Assembly: GCF_011064545.1 (NCBI RefSeq)
Contig: NZ_JAAMFG010000017.1
Location: 124,001 to 188,000 of the forward strand
Origin: Wenzhouxiangella sp. XN24
GTDB lineage: Bacteria; Pseudomonadota; Gammaproteobacteria; Steroidobacterales; XN24
Length of the DNA stretch: 64,000 nucleotides
Direction of reading: 5' to 3'
Each line of letters opens with the position of its first letter. The first letter of the stretch is position 1. Shown here piece after piece: positions 1 to 10,155 of this stretch. A model generated the notes under the pieces. The model saw nothing but the letters and a program-made list of their open reading frames with translations. It was not told the origin of the DNA and made no database searches. Made by a program: the position numbers and the translations under genes.

Positions 1-1
1 A

Positions 2-1060
2 GAAGAGATCGAGACACGCCGCAAGAGCGGCAAGGGCCTGACCCGGCCCGAGCTCTCGGTCGTCATGAGCTACGCGAAGATGTCGCTCTACGCGGAAATG
101 GTGCGCTCCAGTGTCCCGGAGGACCCGTATCTCGGCAAGGAACTGCAGCGTTATTTCCCGCAGCCTCTGCAAAGCCGTTACATCGACTACCTGCGGGAAC
201 ATCCGCTCGCGCGGGAGATCATCGCCACGATGATCACCAACAGCCTGGTGAACCGCATGGGTTCGGTGTTCGCTTTCCGCATGCAGGACGAGACCGGGGC
301 CGACATAGCGTCCGTGGCCCGGTCGTTCACCATCGCGCGGGAGGTCTTCGAGATCAGGGCCATCTGGGAAGCCATCGAGAGCCTCGACAACCGCATCGAC
401 GCCGCCGTGCAACATGCCATGCTGCGCGCCACCCAGGCGCTGATGAAGCAGGCCTCGCGCTGGTTGCTCGATCGACGCGACGAACTGCCGGACATCGCGG
501 TCGCGGTGGCCCGGCTCAACCCGGGCGTCATGGAGTTGCTGGAGTGCCTGCCGGAAGTGATGCAGGGCGCGCGCCTCGAGCGCTACGAGACCGCAGCGAA
601 GTTGTACGTGGAAACCGGCGTGCCCCGGTCACTGGCGCGCAAGATGGCGGCGCTGGCGCCGATGCATTCCGCGCTCGACATCATCGCGCTGGCCGAAAAC
701 TGCACCGTCGGCGTCCGCTATGCGGCCGAGGTATATTTCAGGGTGGGAGAGGCCTTGCAGTTGTACTGGATCTCGGACGAGGTGGACAACCTGCGCGTCG
801 AGGGCATGTGGCAGGCCAAGGCCCGCGGCAGCCTGCGCGACAATCTCTATGGCCTGCACCGCGCTTTGTGCGCCAACATGATGCAGGTCGCGCGCCCGGA
901 TCGCGATGCGCGCGCGGCCGTGGACGAATGGCTCGCCGCGCGCAGCGAGCGGGCTGCACATTTCAGCCAGACCCTGGACGAGATGCGGGATGGGGGCTCA
1001 CTGGATTTTGCCACGCTGTCCGTCGCGCTCCAGGAAATTCGCCGGCTCGTCCAGGACTGA
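2..1060 (+). CDS. NAD-specific glutamate dehydrogenase, C-terminal part (5' truncated by window)
   Basis: The open frame enters at base 2 without a start, so only the last 352 residues are present. Residues such as TRPELSVVMSYAKMSLY and the following helical segment with LVNRMGSVFAFRMQDETG match the C-terminal region of the very large (about 1600 residue) bacterial NAD-dependent glutamate dehydrogenase. That enzyme oxidatively deaminates glutamate to 2-oxoglutarate in the cytosol. The catalytic Lys and dinucleotide-binding parts must lie upstream, outside the window. It is followed after 31 bp by an NYN protein on the same strand. Family assignment is by recognised C-terminal sequence. The activity itself cannot be judged from this fragment. 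Confidence 0.85.
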   Translation, partial: EEIETRRKSGKGLTRPELSVVMSYAKMSLYAEMVRSSVPEDPYLGKELQRYFPQPLQSRYIDYLREHPLAREIIATMITNSLVNRMGSVFAFRMQDETGADIASVARSFTIAREVFEIRAIWEAIESLDNRIDAAVQHAMLRATQALMKQASRWLLDRRDELPDIAVAVARLNPGVMELLECLPEVMQGARLERYETAAKLYVETGVPRSLARKMAALAPMHSALDIIALAENCTVGVRYAAEVYFRVGEALQLYWISDEVDNLRVEGMWQAKARGSLRDNLYGLHRALCANMMQVARPDRDARAAVDEWLAARSERAAHFSQTLDEMRDGGSLDFATLSVALQEIRRLVQD

Positions 1061-1091
1061 CTGCGAGCCGCATGACACAAGGAAGGCAGAC

Positions 1092-1850
1092 ATGGCTACC
1101 GAACCGCTGATCGCGGTCTTCATCGATTTCGAAAACCTCGCGCTAGGCGTGCGCGACATGAAGGGCGACAACAAGTTTCACGTCGAACTCGTCATCAAGC
1201 GCCTGCTCGAGAAGGGCCGCCTGGTGTTCCGGCGGGCCTATTGCGACTGGAGCGGCTATCGCGAATACACCCGCGAGTTCCATTCCCAGGGCATCGAGAT
1301 GATCGACATCCCCCAGAGCCGGCACAGCGGCAAGAACAGCGCGGACATCCACATGGTGGTGGACGCGCTCGATCTCTGCTATGCCAAGCAGCATATCGAC
1401 ATATTCGCGCTGCTCTCGGGCGACAGCGATTTTTCGCCGCTGGTGTCCAAGCTCAAGGAGAACAACAAGCGCGTCATCGGTTGCGGCGTGAAGAGCTCGA
1501 CCTCGGACCTGCTGATCCACGGTTGCGACGAGTTCATCTACTATGACGATCTCGTCCGCGTGGCCGCCAAGCCGAAGCGCACCCGTGGCAAGACCGAGCC
1601 CAAGGACAAGAAGACCGAGGCGATGGACAAGCTGGTGGAAATCGTGGAGTCGCTGGACACGGATTACGACCAGCTCTGGGGCTCGATGGTCAAGCAGACC
1701 ATCAAGCGCGTGCACCCGGGTTTCAGCGAGAGCTATTACGGCTACAACAGCTTTTCCGACCTGTTGAAGGATGCGGAGAAGCGCGGCCTGATCGGCCTCG
1801 AGTACGACGAGAACCGCGGCAATTACCTCGTCAGCGCCACCACGCGCTGA
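1092..1850 (+). CDS. NYN-domain (LabA/DUF88-type) PIN-like protein with C-terminal OST-HTH-like region
   Basis: 252 residues. The N-terminal 150 residues form an NYN/PIN-like fold: AVFIDFENLALG gives the first acidic residues, HMVVDALDL the middle acidic motif, and LLSGDSDFSPLVSKLKE the SGDSDF motif typical of metal-dependent NYN nucleases. A Lys-rich linker (about residues 165-180) leads to a C-terminal winged-helix-like segment ending LEYDENRGNYLVS, as in LabA/OST-HTH proteins. The start at ATG 1092 follows GGAAGG by a suitable distance. The likely role is RNA binding or processing. The acidic triad looks intact, but the substrate is unknown. Confidence 0.8.
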   Translation: MATEPLIAVFIDFENLALGVRDMKGDNKFHVELVIKRLLEKGRLVFRRAYCDWSGYREYTREFHSQGIEMIDIPQSRHSGKNSADIHMVVDALDLCYAKQHIDIFALLSGDSDFSPLVSKLKENNKRVIGCGVKSSTSDLLIHGCDEFIYYDDLVRVAAKPKRTRGKTEPKDKKTEAMDKLVEIVESLDTDYDQLWGSMVKQTIKRVHPGFSESYYGYNSFSDLLKDAEKRGLIGLEYDENRGNYLVSATTR

Positions 1851-1890
1851 AACGCGCCGCAGCCGGCGCCAAGCACAGGAAGACTGATCG

Positions 1891-2637
1891 ATGGCACACA
1901 AACTGATCCTGCTTCGTCATGGCCAGAGCGAATGGAACCTCGCCAACCTGTTCACCGGCTGGGAGGACGTGGACCTCACGGACAAGGGTCGCGAGGAAGC
2001 GGCGGAAGCGGCCCGGCTCATCCAGGCCGAGGGACTCGAATTCGACCTGGCGTTCACCTCCACGCTCAAGCGGGCCATCCGCACGCTGTGGATCGTCATG
2101 GACGGGATGGACCGCATGTGGGTTCCGGTGCGGCGGGCGTGGGAGTTGAACGAGCGGCATTACGGCGCCTTGCAGGGTCTCGACAAGGCCGAAACCGTGC
2201 GGCGCCATGGCGAGGAACAGGTGCTGATCTGGCGGCGCAGCTACGACGTGCCGCCCCCGCCGCTGGAGGACGACGACCCCCGTCATCCCCGCTTCGAGGC
2301 CAAGTACGCAGACGTGGATCCGCAGCGCCTTCCCGCCGCGGAGTCGCTCAAGGACACGCTGGCGCGGGTCCGGCCTTTCTGGGAATCGGAGATCGCGCCG
2401 CAGATTCGCGCCGGACGCAACGTCATCATCGCCGCCCACGGCAACAGCCTGCGCGCCCTCGTGAAGATGCTCGACGACGTCAGCGAACAGGACATCGTCA
2501 AGCTCAACATACCGACGGGCATCCCGCTGCTGTACGAACTGGACGCGGAGCTGCGTTCGACCGGAAGCCGCTATCTCGGCGACCCGGAAGCGGCGCGCAA
2601 GGCCGCCGAGGCGGTTGCCAACCAGGCCAAGGCCTGA
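1891..2637 (+). CDS. gpmA: 2,3-bisphosphoglycerate-dependent phosphoglycerate mutase
   Basis: 248 residues, close to the usual 250. It interconverts 3- and 2-phosphoglycerate in glycolysis and gluconeogenesis. The phospho-acceptor His lies in [10 protein letters not shown] near the N-terminus, followed by [32 protein letters not shown] supplies the catalytic acid region, and [12 protein letters not shown] carries the second active-site His. The start is ATG 1891. It sits alone between the NYN gene and an aldo/keto reductase, all on the plus strand. Confidence 0.95.
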   Translation: MAHKLILLRHGQSEWNLANLFTGWEDVDLTDKGREEAAEAARLIQAEGLEFDLAFTSTLKRAIRTLWIVMDGMDRMWVPVRRAWELNERHYGALQGLDKAETVRRHGEEQVLIWRRSYDVPPPPLEDDDPRHPRFEAKYADVDPQRLPAAESLKDTLARVRPFWESEIAPQIRAGRNVIIAAHGNSLRALVKMLDDVSEQDIVKLNIPTGIPLLYELDAELRSTGSRYLGDPEAARKAAEAVANQAKA

Positions 2638-2689
2638 GCGGGCGCGAGGGCCACGTCCGGCAATGACCGGCGACAGGAGGAGTTCCATC

Positions 2690-3688
2690 ATGAGCGTGCC
2701 GCACACCCACCTCGGAAGACATGGCCTCCGCGTCAGCAGGCTCTGCCTCGGCACCATGAACTTCGGCTGGCACACCGACCGCAAGGCGGCGTTCGCGATG
2801 ATGGATCGTGCGCTGGAACTCGGCATCAACTTTTTCGACACCGCTGACGTCTATGGATGGTCGGCGACGCCCGGCGAGACCGAGCGTATCCTGGGCGAAT
2901 GGTTCGCCCTCGGCGACGGCCGGCGCGACGCCGTCGTGCTGGCGACCAAGGTGTACGGCAAGATGGAGGCCGTCTACCCACGCCCCGAGCCGAACAGCGA
3001 CGGTCCCGGCCTCTCGGCCTACAAGATACGCAAGCATTGCGACGCCAGCCTGCAGCGTCTCCGGACCGATCATATCGACCTGTACCAGATGCACCACGTC
3101 GACCGGGAATGTCCCTGGGACGAGATCTGGCAGGCCTTCGATGTCCTCATGCAACAGGGCAAGGTGACCTACCCGGGCTCGTCCAACTTCGCCGGCTGGG
3201 ATATTGCGACCGCCTGCCAGGAGGCATCGCGGCGCGGCACCCTGGGCCTGGTGAGCGAGCAGAGCACCTACCATCTCGATAACCGCATGGTCGAGCTCGA
3301 GGTGATCCCGGCCTGCCGGCACTACGGCCTGGGCCTGGTCCCGTGGAGCCCGCTCGGCGGGGGGCTGCTGGGCGGCGTGCTGCGCAAGCTCGAGGCCGGG
3401 CGCCGGGTCGACGAGGGCATGAAGAAATACATCGAATCGAAGCGGCCGCAACTCGAGCGCTTCGAAACGTTCTGCGACGAACTCGGCGAGGCCCCCGCCA
3501 CGATCGCGCTGGCCTGGCTGATGCATAACCCCGCCGTGACCGCGCCGATCATCGGTCCCCGCACCATCGAGCAACTCGAGAGCGCCGTCCGCGCTACCGA
3601 GGTGAGCCTCGACGCCGACGCGCTGAGTACGCTCGACGACATTTTCCCGGGTCCGGGGGGCGAAGCGCCGCAGGCCTACGCGTGGTGA
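2690..3688 (+). CDS. Aldo/keto reductase
   Basis: 332 residues from ATG 2690, chosen because GGAGG lies about ten bases upstream. The frame stays open further upstream, but that part reads through the end of gpmA. The beta-barrel signature is clear: LGTMNFGWHTD, then the catalytic Asp and Tyr in NFFDTADVYGWS, the Lys in LATKVYGK and the His in MHHVDRE. The C-terminal PIIGPRTIEQLESAV is the NADPH-binding region. It is probably a cytosolic NADPH-dependent carbonyl reductase of the YajO/Tas-like group. The substrate cannot be deduced. It converges on the copper ATPase with only 18 bp between stop codons. Confidence 0.9.
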   Translation: MSVPHTHLGRHGLRVSRLCLGTMNFGWHTDRKAAFAMMDRALELGINFFDTADVYGWSATPGETERILGEWFALGDGRRDAVVLATKVYGKMEAVYPRPEPNSDGPGLSAYKIRKHCDASLQRLRTDHIDLYQMHHVDRECPWDEIWQAFDVLMQQGKVTYPGSSNFAGWDIATACQEASRRGTLGLVSEQSTYHLDNRMVELEVIPACRHYGLGLVPWSPLGGGLLGGVLRKLEAGRRVDEGMKKYIESKRPQLERFETFCDELGEAPATIALAWLMHNPAVTAPIIGPRTIEQLESAVRATEVSLDADALSTLDDIFPGPGGEAPQAYAW

Positions 3689-3706
3689 AGCGGCCGCCCG
3701 AAACGC

Positions 3707-5995
3707 CTAGAGCGCCGCGCGTCGCAGGCGCAGCGCGTTGGTCACGACCGACACTGAACTGAAGCTCATGGCCGCTGCGGCGATGATCGGCGACAGCAGG
3801 ATCCCGACGAAGGGATAAAGTATCCCCGCTGCGACCGGGACGCCGGCGGCGTTGTAGACGAAGGCGAAAAACAGGTTCTGGCGGATATTGCGCATCGTCG
3901 CCCGCGACAGGCGCCGCGCCTGGGCAATGCCCATCAGGTCCCCGCGCAGCAGCGTGACGCCGGCGCTTTCGATCGCCACGTCGGTGCCGGTTCCCATCGC
4001 GATGCCGACGTCCGCGAGCGCCAGCGCAGGGGCGTCGTTGACCCCGTCTCCCGCCATGACCACGATGCGACCCTCGTCGCGCAGCCGCTGCACCACCCGC
4101 CCCTTGTCCTCCGGCAGGATCTCGGCCTCCACTTCGTTGATGTCCAGCTTGCGGGCCACCGCTTCGGCCGAGGTGCGATTGTCGCCCGTGAGCATGACCA
4201 CGCGGATGCCCTCGTCATGCAACGCCTTGACCGCAGCCGCCGTGGTTTCCTTGATCGGGTCGGCAATGGCGATGAGGCCGGCGATCCGGCCGTCCACGGC
4301 GGCGAAGATGACCGTGGCGCCGTCGTGCCGCAGGGACTCCGCTGCTTCGGCCTGGGCGGCGATGTCCACCCCCTCGTTCTCCATCAGCAGCCGGTTGCCC
4401 AGGGCGATGCGGCGCGCCTCGATCTCGCCGACCACGCCCTTGCCCTGCGGTGAGTCGAAGCCTTCGCTGGCGGGCAGCTCCAGTCGCAGTGCCCTGGCGT
4501 GCTCGATGATGGCTTCCGCAAGCGGATGCTCGCTGCCACGCTCGAGCGCCGCCGCGAGGCGGACGAGCTCCCGTTCCTCGAAGCCTTCCGCGGTCCGCAC
4601 GGCCGTCACCCGCGGCTTGCCCTCGGTCAGCGTGCCGGTCTTGTCGATCACGACCGTGTCGGCCTTTTCCAGCAGTTCGAGCGCCTCGGCGTTTCGCACC
4701 AGGATGCCGGCCTGCGCGCCACGGCCGACGCCCACCATGATCGACATCGGTGTGGCGAGCCCGAGGGCGCAGGGGCAGGCGATGATCAGCACGCTCACCG
4801 CGGCGATGAGACCCAGCGCCATCGCCGGCGGCGGGCCCCATAGCGACCAGGCGACGAAGGCGATCACGGCCACGAGGATCACGACGGGCACGAAGTAGCC
4901 TGCGACCTTGTCGGCCAGGCCCTGGATCGGCGCACGGCTGCGTTGCGCGTTGGCCACCATCTGCACGATCTGCGCCAGCATGGTGTCGCGCCCCACCTTG
5001 TCGGCCCGCATGATGAACGAACCCTGGTTGTTGATGCTGCCGCCAATCACGGTGTCGCCCGCCTCCTTGGGCACGGCGAGCGGCTCGCCGGTCACCATCG
5101 ACTCGTCCACGTAGGAGCGTCCTTCGAGCACTGCGCCGTCCAGCGGCACCTTGTCGCCGGGACGCACGCGCAGCCGGTCCCCGACTTTCACCTGGTCCAG
5201 CGGCACGTCCTCCTCGCCGCCCTGCTCGTCGAGACGCCTCGCGGTGGCGGGCGCGAGATCCAGCAGTGCGCGGATGGCGCCGGAGGTTTTTTCCCGCGCC
5301 CGCAACTCCAGGACCTGGCCCAGCAGCACGAGCACGACGATCACCGACGCCGCTTCGAAATAGACGGCGACAGACCCGTCCGGCTGGCGGAACATCTCCG
5401 GAAAGATGCCGGGCGCCACCGTGGCGACCACGCTGTAGAGCCACGCGACGCCGGTGCCGATCGCGATCAACGTGAACATGTTGAGGCTGCGGCGCACGAC
5501 GGAGCGCCAGCCGCGCACGAAGAACGGCCAGCCCGCCCAGAGCACCACCGGGGTCGCGAGCGCGAGCTGGATCCAGTTGGTGGTTTGCGGCGCGACGAGC
5601 TGGTCCAGGCCGAACAGGTGCCCGCCCATGTCCAGCACCAGCACCGGCAGCGCCAGCACGAGGCCGATCCAGAACCGCCGCGTCATGTCGCTCAGCTCTT
5701 CCGAGGGGCCGGTATCGGCGGTGACCTCCTCGGGCTCCAGCGCCATGCCGCAGATCGGGCAATCGCCCGGCCCTTCCTGCCGCACTTCGGGGTGCATCGG
5801 ACAGGTGTAGATGGTGCCCGGCGGCGCGGGAGGCGGCGGATGGCTCTCCCCGAGGTAACTTCCAGGGTCCTCGAGGAACTTATCGCGACAGCGGGGCGCG
5901 CAGAAATGCCAGGTCGTCCCGTCGTACTCCGCACGATATTTGCTGGTCTCGGGATCGACCGTCATCCCGCACACGGGATCCTTCGTTTCAGTCAA
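3707..5995 (-). CDS. copA: Copper-type heavy-metal P1B ATPase with N-terminal YHS and CPMHPEV domains
   Basis: 762 residues, inner-membrane metal exporter. The N-terminus has no classical CxxC HMA domain. It has a YHS domain ([15 protein letters not shown]) and a CPMHPEV...CPICGM heavy-metal-binding segment at about residues 65-88. Transmembrane helices flank the CPC ion motif ([13 protein letters not shown]). The catalytic core has [25 protein letters not shown] and [11 protein letters not shown]. The start is TTG at 5995, one base after the stop of the upstream 50-residue membrane protein. The first ATG (codon 11) would cut through the YHS motif, which supports TTG. Cu(I) export is the family expectation. 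Ag or other metals are possible. Confidence 0.9.
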   Translation of the reverse strand: MTETKDPVCGMTVDPETSKYRAEYDGTTWHFCAPRCRDKFLEDPGSYLGESHPPPPAPPGTIYTCPMHPEVRQEGPGDCPICGMALEPEEVTADTGPSEELSDMTRRFWIGLVLALPVLVLDMGGHLFGLDQLVAPQTTNWIQLALATPVVLWAGWPFFVRGWRSVVRRSLNMFTLIAIGTGVAWLYSVVATVAPGIFPEMFRQPDGSVAVYFEAASVIVVLVLLGQVLELRAREKTSGAIRALLDLAPATARRLDEQGGEEDVPLDQVKVGDRLRVRPGDKVPLDGAVLEGRSYVDESMVTGEPLAVPKEAGDTVIGGSINNQGSFIMRADKVGRDTMLAQIVQMVANAQRSRAPIQGLADKVAGYFVPVVILVAVIAFVAWSLWGPPPAMALGLIAAVSVLIIACPCALGLATPMSIMVGVGRGAQAGILVRNAEALELLEKADTVVIDKTGTLTEGKPRVTAVRTAEGFEERELVRLAAALERGSEHPLAEAIIEHARALRLELPASEGFDSPQGKGVVGEIEARRIALGNRLLMENEGVDIAAQAEAAESLRHDGATVIFAAVDGRIAGLIAIADPIKETTAAAVKALHDEGIRVVMLTGDNRTSAEAVARKLDINEVEAEILPEDKGRVVQRLRDEGRIVVMAGDGVNDAPALALADVGIAMGTGTDVAIESAGVTLLRGDLMGIAQARRLSRATMRNIRQNLFFAFVYNAAGVPVAAGILYPFVGILLSPIIAAAAMSFSSVSVVTNALRLRRAAL

Positions 5996-5996
5996 C

Positions 5997-6149
5997 TCAG
6001 AGATGCATCTGGTTGACGCCGAACAGGCCGATCAGTCCGACGATGATCAGGTATGCCGCGACGATATAGTTCAACAGCCGCGGCACGAGCAGGATGAGAA
6101 TGCCTGCGATCAGCGATACCAGCGGCGTGAGGGTGAAATTCAAACTCAT
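5997..6149 (-). CDS. Small membrane protein, DUF3096-like
   Basis: 50 residues, [20 protein letters not shown] and onward, almost entirely hydrophobic with two membrane segments separated by a short PRLLNY turn. It resembles the small DUF3096 family. ATG 6149 is preceded by AGGA. Its TGA stop is one base from the TTG start of the copper ATPase, so translational coupling is likely. It may be a stabilising partner of the ATPase, but no function is established. About 200 bp upstream, up to 6345, is noncoding, with no confident promoter. Confidence 0.7.
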   Translation of the reverse strand: MSLNFTLTPLVSLIAGILILLVPRLLNYIVAAYLIIVGLIGLFGVNQMHL

Positions 6150-6345
6150 GACAGGAGTCCTCGGGGTTCCATGCAGCGCAGCAGGGATGCTGCGGCCCTG
6201 CTCGACGACACGCCCGGCAAGACGATACGACGAAGAGCATTCATCGCTAATAAGTGTAGCAACCGCCTCGCGGCCTGCAGCGCGCCAGGGCGGCGGGCCG
6301 GAGCTCGACGTCTGCGTGCGGCGGATGCAGGAGCGCGCTATCCCC

Positions 6346-7233
6346 CTAGCTGCGTGGCCCGGCCAGGGCGGCCTGGGCGCGCTCGCGGCCGAGCTCGATG
6401 AGTTCCTCGGCGCGGTAGAATTCATAGAACAGGCTGGCATCACGCGGGACGTCGATGACGATGTCCGGCGTGTAGGCCGCCAGCTTCATGCGGGCGATGG
6501 AGTTCTGCATCAGGTCGATCGACGCCGTCACCACGTCGATGATGCCCGGCAGCTTCGGATCCTTTGACCCGTCCTCCGCCTCGGACTCGGCCTCGGGAGA
6601 CCGGCCGTCCGTCGCATCCTGATCCGGATCCACCAGTTGCCGCGCCCGTTCACGCGAGCTGCGCGACGCGGCGTTGAGGTTCACCGCGATGATCATGTCG
6701 GCATCCTGGTTGAGCGCCGGCGCGATCGGGATCGGGTTCAGCAAGCCGCCGTCCACCAGGATCCGGCCGAGGTACACGTGCGGCGTGAACACCGTGGGAA
6801 TCGCAATGGACGCGCGGATGGCATCGAACAACGAGCCCTTGTTCAACCAGATCTCCCGCTGCTCGCGCAGATCCGTCGCCACGGCCGTGAAGCCGATGGG
6901 CAGGTCCTCGATGACATGATCGCCGACGAGTTCCTTGAGCACGCCCATCAGGCGATCGCCCTTGAAAAGGCCGGTCCAGCCGAAGGCAAAATCCAGCAGG
7001 CTGAACATGTCGCGCCTTTCGAGCTTGCGCGCCCATTCGGCATAGGGCTCGAGCTGGCCCGCCGCGTAGATTCCGCCCACCAGCGCGCCCATGGAGCATC
7101 CCGAGATGTAGACGATCTCGTGACCCAGCGACTCGATATGCTGGATGATGCCGATATGGGCGAGCCCGCGCGCACCGCCGCTGCCCAGCACCAGCGCCAC
7201 GCGCTTCCCCCGCTTGCCTTCCTGCTTGCTCAT
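6346..7233 (-). CDS. Patatin-like phospholipase (RssA-type)
   Basis: 295 residues from ATG 7233. The reading frame continues upstream into the preceding gene, but KRVALVLGSGGARGLAHIG near the new N-terminus marks the true start. This is the oxyanion loop GSGGARG, followed by the nucleophile elbow GCSMG and the catalytic Asp in VDGGLLNPIP, giving the Ser-Asp dyad of patatin lipases. There is no signal peptide, so it is cytosolic or peripheral. It is the last gene of the acyl-CoA operon. ATG follows the stop of the upstream crotonase by one base. It may release fatty acids that the rest of the operon degrades. Confidence 0.85.
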   Translation of the reverse strand: MSKQEGKRGKRVALVLGSGGARGLAHIGIIQHIESLGHEIVYISGCSMGALVGGIYAAGQLEPYAEWARKLERRDMFSLLDFAFGWTGLFKGDRLMGVLKELVGDHVIEDLPIGFTAVATDLREQREIWLNKGSLFDAIRASIAIPTVFTPHVYLGRILVDGGLLNPIPIAPALNQDADMIIAVNLNAASRSSRERARQLVDPDQDATDGRSPEAESEAEDGSKDPKLPGIIDVVTASIDLMQNSIARMKLAAYTPDIVIDVPRDASLFYEFYRAEELIELGRERAQAALAGPRS

Positions 7234-7234
7234 C

Positions 7235-8035
7235 TCACCTGACCGGCGGCCCGAACTGTGGCGTGTCGCCCGCCAGGCCGGCGCGCACCGCCTCCATCTG
7301 GTTGGCCTGCCCGAGGATCTGCATCTGCAGCTCCGCCTCCAGCGCGAGCCCGTCGTGCGACGGGCACTCCCAGGCATGGTTGAACAGCTGCTTGGCGCCG
7401 CGCACCGCATCGGGGGAGCGCTTCGCGATCGCTTCCGCCAGCGCGATCGCTTCCGCCAGCGGGTCATCGGCGAGGCGCGTCACCAGGCCCAGCCCGAGGG
7501 CCTCCTCGCCCGGGACGATGCGCCCGCTCCAGGCCAGCTCGAGCGCCACGTCGCGGCGTACGAGACCACGCAGCGTCTGGCTGCCGGACATGTCGGGGAT
7601 AAGGCCCCAGCGGATCTCCATGATCGAAAGGCGGGCGTCCGGGCGGGCAATGCGCAGATCGGCGCCCAGCGCGAGCTGGAGACCGCCGCCGAAGACTTCG
7701 CCGTGCAAGGCCGCAATGACCGGCACGGGACATTCGCGCCAGGCCCAGCCGGCGCGCTGCGCCAGGTTGGCCGCCTCGCCTTCGCGGCGCGACAGCAGCT
7801 TTAGAAACACCGCCTCGCCACCGGCGAACGACCCCAGGTCGATCCCGGCGCAAAAACTCTTCCCGGCGCCCGCGAGCACCACGGCGCGCAATTCCCGGTC
7901 CGCAGAGAGCGACCGCGCCGCTGCGTCCAGCGCATCAAAAGTGGCGGGATCCAGCGCATTGCGCTTTTCGGGCCGGGACAGGGTCACCACCGCCACGTGG
8001 CCGCGGCGCTCGATACTGACGCGTTCCTCGCTCAT
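7235..8035 (-). CDS. Enoyl-CoA hydratase/isomerase family protein (crotonase fold)
   Basis: 266 residues. The crotonase pattern is present: VVTLSRPEKRNALD, the CoA-binding oxyanion loop FCAGIDLGSF, and ALHGEVFGGGLQLALGADLRIA. The usual catalytic Glu region reads LSIMEIRWGLIPDMSGSQTL, resembling delta3-delta2-enoyl-CoA isomerase or dienoyl-CoA isomerase relatives more than classic hydratase, so the exact reaction is open. Residues LAEAIA are duplicated in tandem by a perfect 18-bp DNA repeat (7425-7460). It is encoded in the minus-strand acyl-CoA operon just before the patatin gene. Confidence 0.85.
   Translation of the reverse strand: MSEERVSIERRGHVAVVTLSRPEKRNALDPATFDALDAAARSLSADRELRAVVLAGAGKSFCAGIDLGSFAGGEAVFLKLLSRREGEAANLAQRAGWAWRECPVPVIAALHGEVFGGGLQLALGADLRIARPDARLSIMEIRWGLIPDMSGSQTLRGLVRRDVALELAWSGRIVPGEEALGLGLVTRLADDPLAEAIALAEAIAKRSPDAVRGAKQLFNHAWECPSHDGLALEAELQMQILGQANQMEAVRAGLAGDTPQFGPPVR
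7425..7460. repeat. Perfect 18-bp tandem duplication inside a crotonase gene
   Basis: GCGATCGCTTCCGCCAGC occurs twice back to back (7425-7442 and 7443-7460). It is in frame and adds six residues (LAEAIA) to a surface-type helix of the crotonase. The unit contains the palindrome GCGATCGC. Confidence 0.95.
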
Positions 8036-8038
8036 CGC

Positions 8039-9205
8039 TTACTCCTGTTGTTGCGGAATGACGCCCGCTGCGGCCAGCGCCTGCAGGGACGTCTCATCGT
8101 AGCCCGCCCGCGCCAGGATCGCATGGGTGTCTGCGCCCGGGTGGGGCGCTGCACGCGGCGCCTCCGGCGCGCTGCGGCTGAAACGCGGCGCCGGCGCGGC
8201 CTGGACCACGCCGCCGACCTCGACGAAGGTGCCCCGGGCCGCGTTGTGCGGATGCTCCGGTGCCTCCCCCAGCGACAGCACCGGCGCGAAACACGCGTCG
8301 CTGCCCTCGAGCAACGTGCACCACTCCGCGCGGCTGCGCGTCCTGAACACGGCGGCGATCTCGGCCTTGAGCGCCGCCCACGCCGAGGTGTCGGGACGGC
8401 CGAAACTGAAGGCGTGTGGCGCGAAACGCGCCGCGTCCAGGCCGAGGCGCTCGAGAAACTCGGCGTAGAACTCCGGCTCGATCGGCGCCACGGCGACATA
8501 TTTTCCGTCGGCCGTCTCGTAGGTGTCGTAGAAGTGCGCGGCCCCGCCGAGCATGCTGGCGCCCGGACGCTCGTCGAACAGCCCGAGCGCACGGAAACCG
8601 GAGAACATGTTCATCATCGAGGCCGCCCCGTCGAGCATGGCTGCGTCGATCACCTGGCCCGCACCGGAGCGCTCGCGTTCCAGCAAGGCACAGGCCAGGC
8701 CGAACGCGAGCAACAGCCCGCCGCCGCCGAAATCGCCCACCAGGTTCAACGGCGGCACGGGCTTGCCGCCCACGGGCCCGATGCTGTGCAACGCGCCGGA
8801 CAGGGCGATGTAGTTCAGGTCGTGGCCGGCGGCCCGGGCCAGGGGACCCTGCTGGCCCCAGCCGGTCATCCGCCCGTAGACGAGGCGCGGGTTCCGCTCG
8901 AGGCAGGTGTCCGGACCGAAGCCGAGCCGCTCCGCGACCCCCGGCCGAAAGGCCTCGAACAACGCGTCGGCGTCCTCCACCAGGCGCAGCAGCGCCACGA
9001 CACCCTCCGGCTTGCGCAGGTCCAGCGCGATGCTCTCGCGTCCGCGCGCCAGCGGATCGGGGAGCGGCGGCGCGGCGCGCGGCAGCGGCATGCGTTCCAC
9101 GCGCAGCACCCGCGCACCCATGTCGGCCAGCATCATCCCGCAATACGGCCCCGCCCCGAGCCCCGCAACCTCGATCACCGTCAGCCCCGTGAGCGGTCCC
9201 GCCAT
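8039..9205 (-). CDS. CaiB/BaiF family protein, alpha-methylacyl-CoA racemase-like
   Basis: 388 residues from ATG 9205, which overlaps the stop of the upstream gene by one base (TGATG). Family III CoA-transferase fold: [23 protein letters not shown] at the N-terminus. [18 protein letters not shown] and [19 protein letters not shown] then match the alpha-methylacyl-CoA racemase subgroup, in which the His of GHD and the Asp of GDF are the acid/base pair. The expected reaction is epimerisation of 2-methylacyl-CoA (branched fatty acid or sterol side chain) before beta-oxidation. A CoA-transferase role is the alternative. Its operon position among acyl-CoA enzymes supports the former. Confidence 0.8.
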   Translation of the reverse strand: MAGPLTGLTVIEVAGLGAGPYCGMMLADMGARVLRVERMPLPRAAPPLPDPLARGRESIALDLRKPEGVVALLRLVEDADALFEAFRPGVAERLGFGPDTCLERNPRLVYGRMTGWGQQGPLARAAGHDLNYIALSGALHSIGPVGGKPVPPLNLVGDFGGGGLLLAFGLACALLERERSGAGQVIDAAMLDGAASMMNMFSGFRALGLFDERPGASMLGGAAHFYDTYETADGKYVAVAPIEPEFYAEFLERLGLDAARFAPHAFSFGRPDTSAWAALKAEIAAVFRTRSRAEWCTLLEGSDACFAPVLSLGEAPEHPHNAARGTFVEVGGVVQAAPAPRFSRSAPEAPRAAPHPGADTHAILARAGYDETSLQALAAAGVIPQQQE

Positions 9206-10155
9206 CAACCGCGCTCCGGCCAGGGGACTCCGGCGGCACACGCCGCATCGAACTCGGCCTTGAGCCGTGCGCACAGCTCGGCCGTGCCCGGGACATCCCG
9301 GATGGTGCCGACGCCCTGGCCGGCCGACCAGATGGTCTTCCACGCCTGCGCCTCGTCACCGAGATCCTTGAGCTTGCCGCTGCCGAGACCGCGCTTCGCC
9401 AGCGCGGCGACATCGAAGCCGTTGTCCTCGAGGCTCTGGCGGAGAAAATTCGCCGGCACGCCCGACACGGCATCGGTGTAGACCACGTCCGCGGCACTGG
9501 CGGCCAGCATCATCTGCTTATAGGCCTCCGGCGCGAGGCTCTCCCGGGTGGCGATGAAGCGGCTGCCGATCCACGCGAGATCCGCCCCCATCATCAGCGC
9601 CGCCGCGACCTGCCGGCCGTCGCTGATGGCGCCCGCGAGCAGCAGCGTGCCGTCGAAGAACTGGCGGATCTCGCTGGCCAGGGCGAAGGGACTGGTCGGC
9701 CCCGCGTGTCCGCCCGCCCCGGCGCAGACGGCGATGAGCCCGTCCACCCCCGCCTCGGCCGCCTTGTGGGCGTGGCGCAGGCTGACGATGTCGTGGAACA
9801 CGATCCCGCCGTAGCCATGAACCGTCTTGACGAGATCCGGCACGGCGCCGAGCGAGGTGACGATGAAGGGCACCCGGTGGCGCACGCAGGCCTCGAGATC
9901 CTGTTCGAGCCGGGGGTTGGAGCGGTGCACGATGAGGTTCACTCCCCACGGCGCGTCGCTGTCGTTGAGCGCCCCGCCGACCTCGTCGAGCCATTCGACG
10001 AACTTGGCCGTGCTGCGCTGGTTCAGCGCCGGGAAGCAGGCCGGCACCCCGCTGCGGCAGGCCTCGATGACCAGCTGCGGCCCGGACACCAGGAACATCG
10101 GTGCCGCCACCGCGGGCACGGCGATCCGTCCGCGAAACGACTCAGGCAGTGCCAC
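9205..10155 (-). CDS. Nitronate monooxygenase / 2-nitropropane dioxygenase-like flavoprotein
   Basis: 316 residues, TIM-barrel FMN protein. It starts at GTG 10155 and overlaps the end of the acyl-CoA dehydrogenase gene by 14 bp. [17 protein letters not shown] is the N-terminal flavin strand, [14 protein letters not shown] the phosphate loop, and [32 protein letters not shown] the C-terminal FMN-phosphate site. The family includes nitronate monooxygenases and trans-2-enoyl reductase relatives. Within this operon a role on acyl-CoA intermediates is possible but inferred only from position. Confidence 0.8.
   Translation of the reverse strand: MALPESFRGRIAVPAVAAPMFLVSGPQLVIEACRSGVPACFPALNQRSTAKFVEWLDEVGGALNDSDAPWGVNLIVHRSNPRLEQDLEACVRHRVPFIVTSLGAVPDLVKTVHGYGGIVFHDIVSLRHAHKAAEAGVDGLIAVCAGAGGHAGPTSPFALASEIRQFFDGTLLLAGAISDGRQVAAALMMGADLAWIGSRFIATRESLAPEAYKQMMLAASAADVVYTDAVSGVPANFLRQSLEDNGFDVAALAKRGLGSGKLKDLGDEAQAWKTIWSAGQGVGTIRDVPGTAELCARLKAEFDAACAAGVPWPERG

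Noticed and set aside
8094-9497. Long alternative-frame ORFs (for example 467 codons opposite the racemase-like gene's frame)
   Set aside because: Arg/Gly/Ala-rich translations typical of frame shadows in high-GC DNA, fully covered by recognised genes.
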